In this document: in pieces, positions 61,663-64,000 of the stretch
How positions within the stretch are numbered: position 1 is the stretch's first letter
Layout of the letters: each line of letters opens with the position of its first letter
Source: Caballeronia sp. TF1N1
Lineage (GTDB): Bacteria > Pseudomonadota > Gammaproteobacteria > Burkholderiales > Burkholderiaceae
Assembly: GCF_022878925.1 (NCBI RefSeq)
Contig: NZ_CP084629.1
Location: 831,149-895,148, forward strand
Direction of reading: 5' to 3'
DNA length: 64,000 bases
The notes under the pieces: generated by a model
Database searches by the model: none
Told to the model about the DNA's origin: nothing
The model's input: the letters and a program-made list of their open reading frames with translations, nothing else
Program-made: the position numbers and the translations under genes

Positions 61663-61952
61663 ATTCGACTGATTGAACGGTTGATCAACGCTATGGGAGG
61701 GTGCTGTGAAGAAGCCCACGGCGGTGCACGTGGCACGCTCTCGGCATTGGCCCGATGGTCACACGATCGGGCACAGTCAGCCACGCCAGTGTCAGCGTCG
61801 CTTCGGCGGGTCGACGAATTTCAAGTAAGCCGTCATCCGAAGGGAATCTCATGCAACTCTCGGTGAGCGCGACATTTCAGTAGGACATTCAGGTAAGCGA
61901 CGTTGCCGTCTGCTGTGAATTGAACCGTACTTCAAAGAAAAAGGGCTTCGCG

Positions 61953-63473
61953 ATGAAAAGAGCACGTAAGCTCGTCTCTCTTGTGACTGCCGTGACCAGT
62001 TTGCCGATGGAGTCGTGCTGCGCGCTGCAACGGCGCAGCGCGACTGCAAACAACAAACGAGCCATCGCGGCCGCACTGATTGCAGTGACACTAACCGCCT
62101 GCCACACGACTCACTCGATCAATTCGTCCCAGCCGCCAACGAAGCTTGCGATCACTGCCAGTACGAATGAAATTCGAGCCATCGCAAAGGAAGCGTATAT
62201 CTATGGAACACCCATGGTCGCGACCTACACGACGATGTACGCGTTCTCGATCGATTCAAGCAACCCGCAGTACAAAGGTCCTTTCAACACTATCCTGAAT
62301 ATCTCTCGGGTTTTCACGCCGGACGACACTGCCTTCGTCACACCGAACTCGGACACACCTTACTCGTTCGCCGGCCTCGACCTTCGCGCCGAGCCAGTTG
62401 TCATCACGATCCCGCCAATGGAGCCGAAACGCTATTTCGTGTTCCAATTGATGGACCTTTATACCTTCAACTTTGCCTATGTCGGCACTCGCACCACTGG
62501 TAATGGTGGAGGCAATTTCTTGATTGCCGGACCCAACTGGAAGGAAGCGCCGCCGCCCGGTATCACGCAGGTTATCCGCTCAGAAACCGAGCTCGTTAAT
62601 GTCGTTGGCCGCACCCAGCTTTTCAACCCAGGCGATCTCGATAACGTCAAGACAATCCAGGCAGGCTATCGGGTGCAAACTCTTTCTTCGTTTGCTGGTA
62701 GCGCGGCCCCGCCCTCGGCACCCTCGATTCAATGGATCAAGCCATTACGACCTGACATGCAGCACACGTCGCTCGAGTTCTTCAACCAGCTCGCGTTCGC
62801 CTTGCAGTTCACGCCAGTCAACCCAACGGAGAGCGACTTGCGAAGCCGGTTCACGACGATTGGAATCGTTCCGGGACGACCGTTCGACGTCGGCGCGCTT
62901 TCCGAGGAACAGAAAGCGGCGTTGCTCTCCGGAATGGAAGACGGTCAGAAAGAGATCGACTCAAAGCGCGCGTCCCTTGGTGGGAAGACTGACACGTTAT
63001 TCGGAACACGCGCGTACCTGAAGAACGACTATGTTGCACGGGCTACAGGTACGCAGGTTGGTATCGGCGCGAACTCGCGGGAGGAGGCGCTCTATCCGAT
63101 CCTCGAAAAGGATTCGAGCGGCCAGCAACTTGACGGCAGCAAGCATCGGTACACGTTGCACTTCGAGAAAGGCCAACTGCCACCCGTCAATGCGTTCTGG
63201 TCGATGACCATGTATGCCTTGCCAAGCCAGTTGCTGGTGAAGAACTCCATCGATCGCTACTTGATCAATTCTCCGATGCTGCCTTCGTTGAAAACCGATC
63301 GCGATGGTGGTACGACGATCTACATCCAAAGCACATCGCCCGGCAAGGCCAAGGAGGCAAACTGGCTACCCTCGCCGGCCGGCCCTTTCATGGTGACAAT
63401 GCGGTATTACTGGCCCAAGCCTGAGCTTCTAAATGATCAGTGGCACACACCAGAACTTCGGCAAGCACCCTAG
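61953..63473 (+). CDS. DUF1254/DUF1214 domain lipoprotein, copy 2
   Basis: ATG 61953 gives 506 residues, but the lipobox (LTAC, Cys50 in AIAAALIAVTLTAC) suggests that a shorter start near 62007 (Cys32) is more natural; neither has a strong ribosome site. The mature part repeats the family pattern (EAYIYGTPMVATYTTMY, DTAFVTPNSDTPYSFAGLDL, YFVFQLMDLYTFNFAYVGTR, AFWSMTMYALPSQLL). It is anchored in a membrane, while copy 1 is free. The two are side by side, separated by 290 bases without a gene, and probably arose by duplication. Confidence 0.9.
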   Translation: MKRARKLVSLVTAVTSLPMESCCALQRRSATANNKRAIAAALIAVTLTACHTTHSINSSQPPTKLAITASTNEIRAIAKEAYIYGTPMVATYTTMYAFSIDSSNPQYKGPFNTILNISRVFTPDDTAFVTPNSDTPYSFAGLDLRAEPVVITIPPMEPKRYFVFQLMDLYTFNFAYVGTRTTGNGGGNFLIAGPNWKEAPPPGITQVIRSETELVNVVGRTQLFNPGDLDNVKTIQAGYRVQTLSSFAGSAAPPSAPSIQWIKPLRPDMQHTSLEFFNQLAFALQFTPVNPTESDLRSRFTTIGIVPGRPFDVGALSEEQKAALLSGMEDGQKEIDSKRASLGGKTDTLFGTRAYLKNDYVARATGTQVGIGANSREEALYPILEKDSSGQQLDGSKHRYTLHFEKGQLPPVNAFWSMTMYALPSQLLVKNSIDRYLINSPMLPSLKTDRDGGTTIYIQSTSPGKAKEANWLPSPAGPFMVTMRYYWPKPELLNDQWHTPELRQAP

Positions 63474-63811
63474 AACAAAAGAATCTCATTTGCTTCGCCG
63501 TGACGCGCGACGGCGAAGCCGGTCTGAATTGTCCATGCGATGGGTAGTACAGGTTCTTTTCGCACGTCGCGCCTTAACTGCGCGTGCCGTCGGGCCTAAT
63601 TCGCGCCGGACGACCCGCGAGCGACATAGTGAAGGCGACGCTTCTGGAGGTGCAAAACGCTGACGCTTGAACCCCGAAGCCACGGCGAAAACCGAACAAT
63701 CTGTAAAGGCGACCGCGATGGCAATCCAATGACTTGAATCAAACCCGGCGGCCTTGAAGGCCGCTGGGCTTTTGCGTTGACGCATGCCCGCTCGATGCTC
63801 CAGCGAGTTCG
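63474..63811. other. Intergenic region between the DUF1254 and hutG genes
   Basis: About 340 bases with no supported gene; overlapping frames here are Arg/Ala-rich shadows. It contains the hairpin 63744-63770 that serves as the convergent terminator. Confidence 0.5.
63744..63770 (-). terminator. Terminator-like hairpin downstream of hutG
   Basis: CCCGGCGGCCTT (63744-63755) pairs with AAGGCCGCTGGG (63756-63767 region) with one G-T pair and almost no loop, and a short T tract (CTTTTG) follows on the plus strand; on the minus strand GGGTTTG follows. It lies about 40-70 bases beyond the hutG stop and probably ends both convergent transcripts. The loop is very tight, so the stem opens at its tip. 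Confidence 0.5.
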
Positions 63812-64000
63812 TCATCCACCAGTCGTTGACGATATCCCAGCCACCGCTTTCACGGCCCCCCGAACCATCCGCTCGACCACCGCCTGTACGGCATCGGCAC
63901 GCGCTGGCGCATAGTCGAACGGAGGCGTCTCGTCCATATACGTGCTCTGACACATCTCCAGCTGCACGGCGTGAACGCCCTTCTCCGGCGCGCCGAAGTG
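63812..64000 (-). CDS. hutG: N-formylglutamate deformylase, C-terminal part
   Basis: Only the last 62 residues are inside the window, reading from the right edge. HFGAPEKGVHAVQLEMCQST and YMDETPPFDYAPARADAVQA match the C-terminal part of HutG from the five-enzyme histidine degradation route (N-formyl-L-glutamate to glutamate and formate). The TGA stop is at 63812-63814. The remainder of the hut operon is expected to the right. Short and partial, but the motif is characteristic. Confidence 0.82.
   Translation of the reverse strand, partial: HFGAPEKGVHAVQLEMCQSTYMDETPPFDYAPARADAVQAVVERMVRGAVKAVAGISSTTGG

Noticed and set aside
63433..63663. A small plus-strand frame at the right end
   Set aside because: It starts inside the DUF1254 gene, is Arg-rich and has no ribosome site.
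1..64000. CRISPR arrays, tRNA and rRNA genes
   Set aside because: Reading both strands, no regularly spaced direct repeats and no cloverleaf or rRNA-like stretch was recognised. A dedicated search could still find one tRNA that I missed.

Overview
The window looks like high-GC betaproteobacterial DNA of the Burkholderia/Paraburkholderia/Caballeronia group. The ABC operons, sigma-54 and IclR regulated acyl-CoA catabolic islands, exopolysaccharide genes and many FlK, LysE, FUSC, EamA and DUF1254 type accessory genes fit that group. A KfrA-like protein, a family typical of plasmids and secondary replicons, hints at a second chromosome or megaplasmid. This is inference from protein families; no rRNA or tRNA gene was recognised.

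Layout. 1-6113: sugar ABC import operon (PfkB kinase, permease, binding protein with an in-frame stop, double ATPase, second permease) facing a DeoR regulator. 6303-8087: KfrA-like coiled-coil protein and a LysE exporter. 8226-14613: an acyl-CoA operon (FlK-like thioesterase, PaaK-like ligase, enoyl-CoA hydratase, HAD hydrolase, LivJ-like binding protein) behind a well-formed -24/-12 promoter, followed by a sigma-54 activator. 14610-15740: FUSC transporter.

16438-35841: exopolysaccharide region with polymerase, flippase, Wzc-like kinase, three glycosyltransferases, UDP-glucose dehydrogenase, a TupA-like ATP-grasp enzyme, two secreted glycoside hydrolase-like proteins and a Tat-type tyrosinase. 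It has several orientation switches and long AT-richer gaps. No priming glycosyltransferase or Wza is present. 35911-39280: an IS150-type remnant and two complete, related insertion sequences in tandem; the second has 55-56 bp inverted repeats and a 5-bp target duplication.

39694-49371: a small hypothetical gene, then a minus-strand catabolic and transport operon (permease, binding protein, MaoC hydratase, ATPase, enoyl-CoA hydratase, EthD-like protein, FAA hydrolase, CoA-transferase, shikimate dehydrogenase-like enzyme, IclR regulator) with a palindromic operator candidate upstream.

49666-58730: the most unusual part. An EamA exporter and a LysR regulator sit near a haem-oxygenase-like diiron oxidase, an Fe(II)/2-oxoglutarate amino acid hydroxylase, a membrane desaturase and a Cys/Met-metabolism PLP lyase; a phosphopantetheinyl transferase follows. 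No NRPS or PKS is present. The set suggests a pathway to a modified or unsaturated free amino acid, loosely recalling rhizobitoxine (desaturase plus PLP enzyme) and the beta-ethynylserine pathway (diiron oxidase plus PLP enzyme). The product is unknown.

58725-64000: a decayed AHL acylase-like pseudogene, an outer-membrane barrel-like protein with two tandem DUF1254/DUF1214 proteins, and the 3' end of hutG at the right edge.
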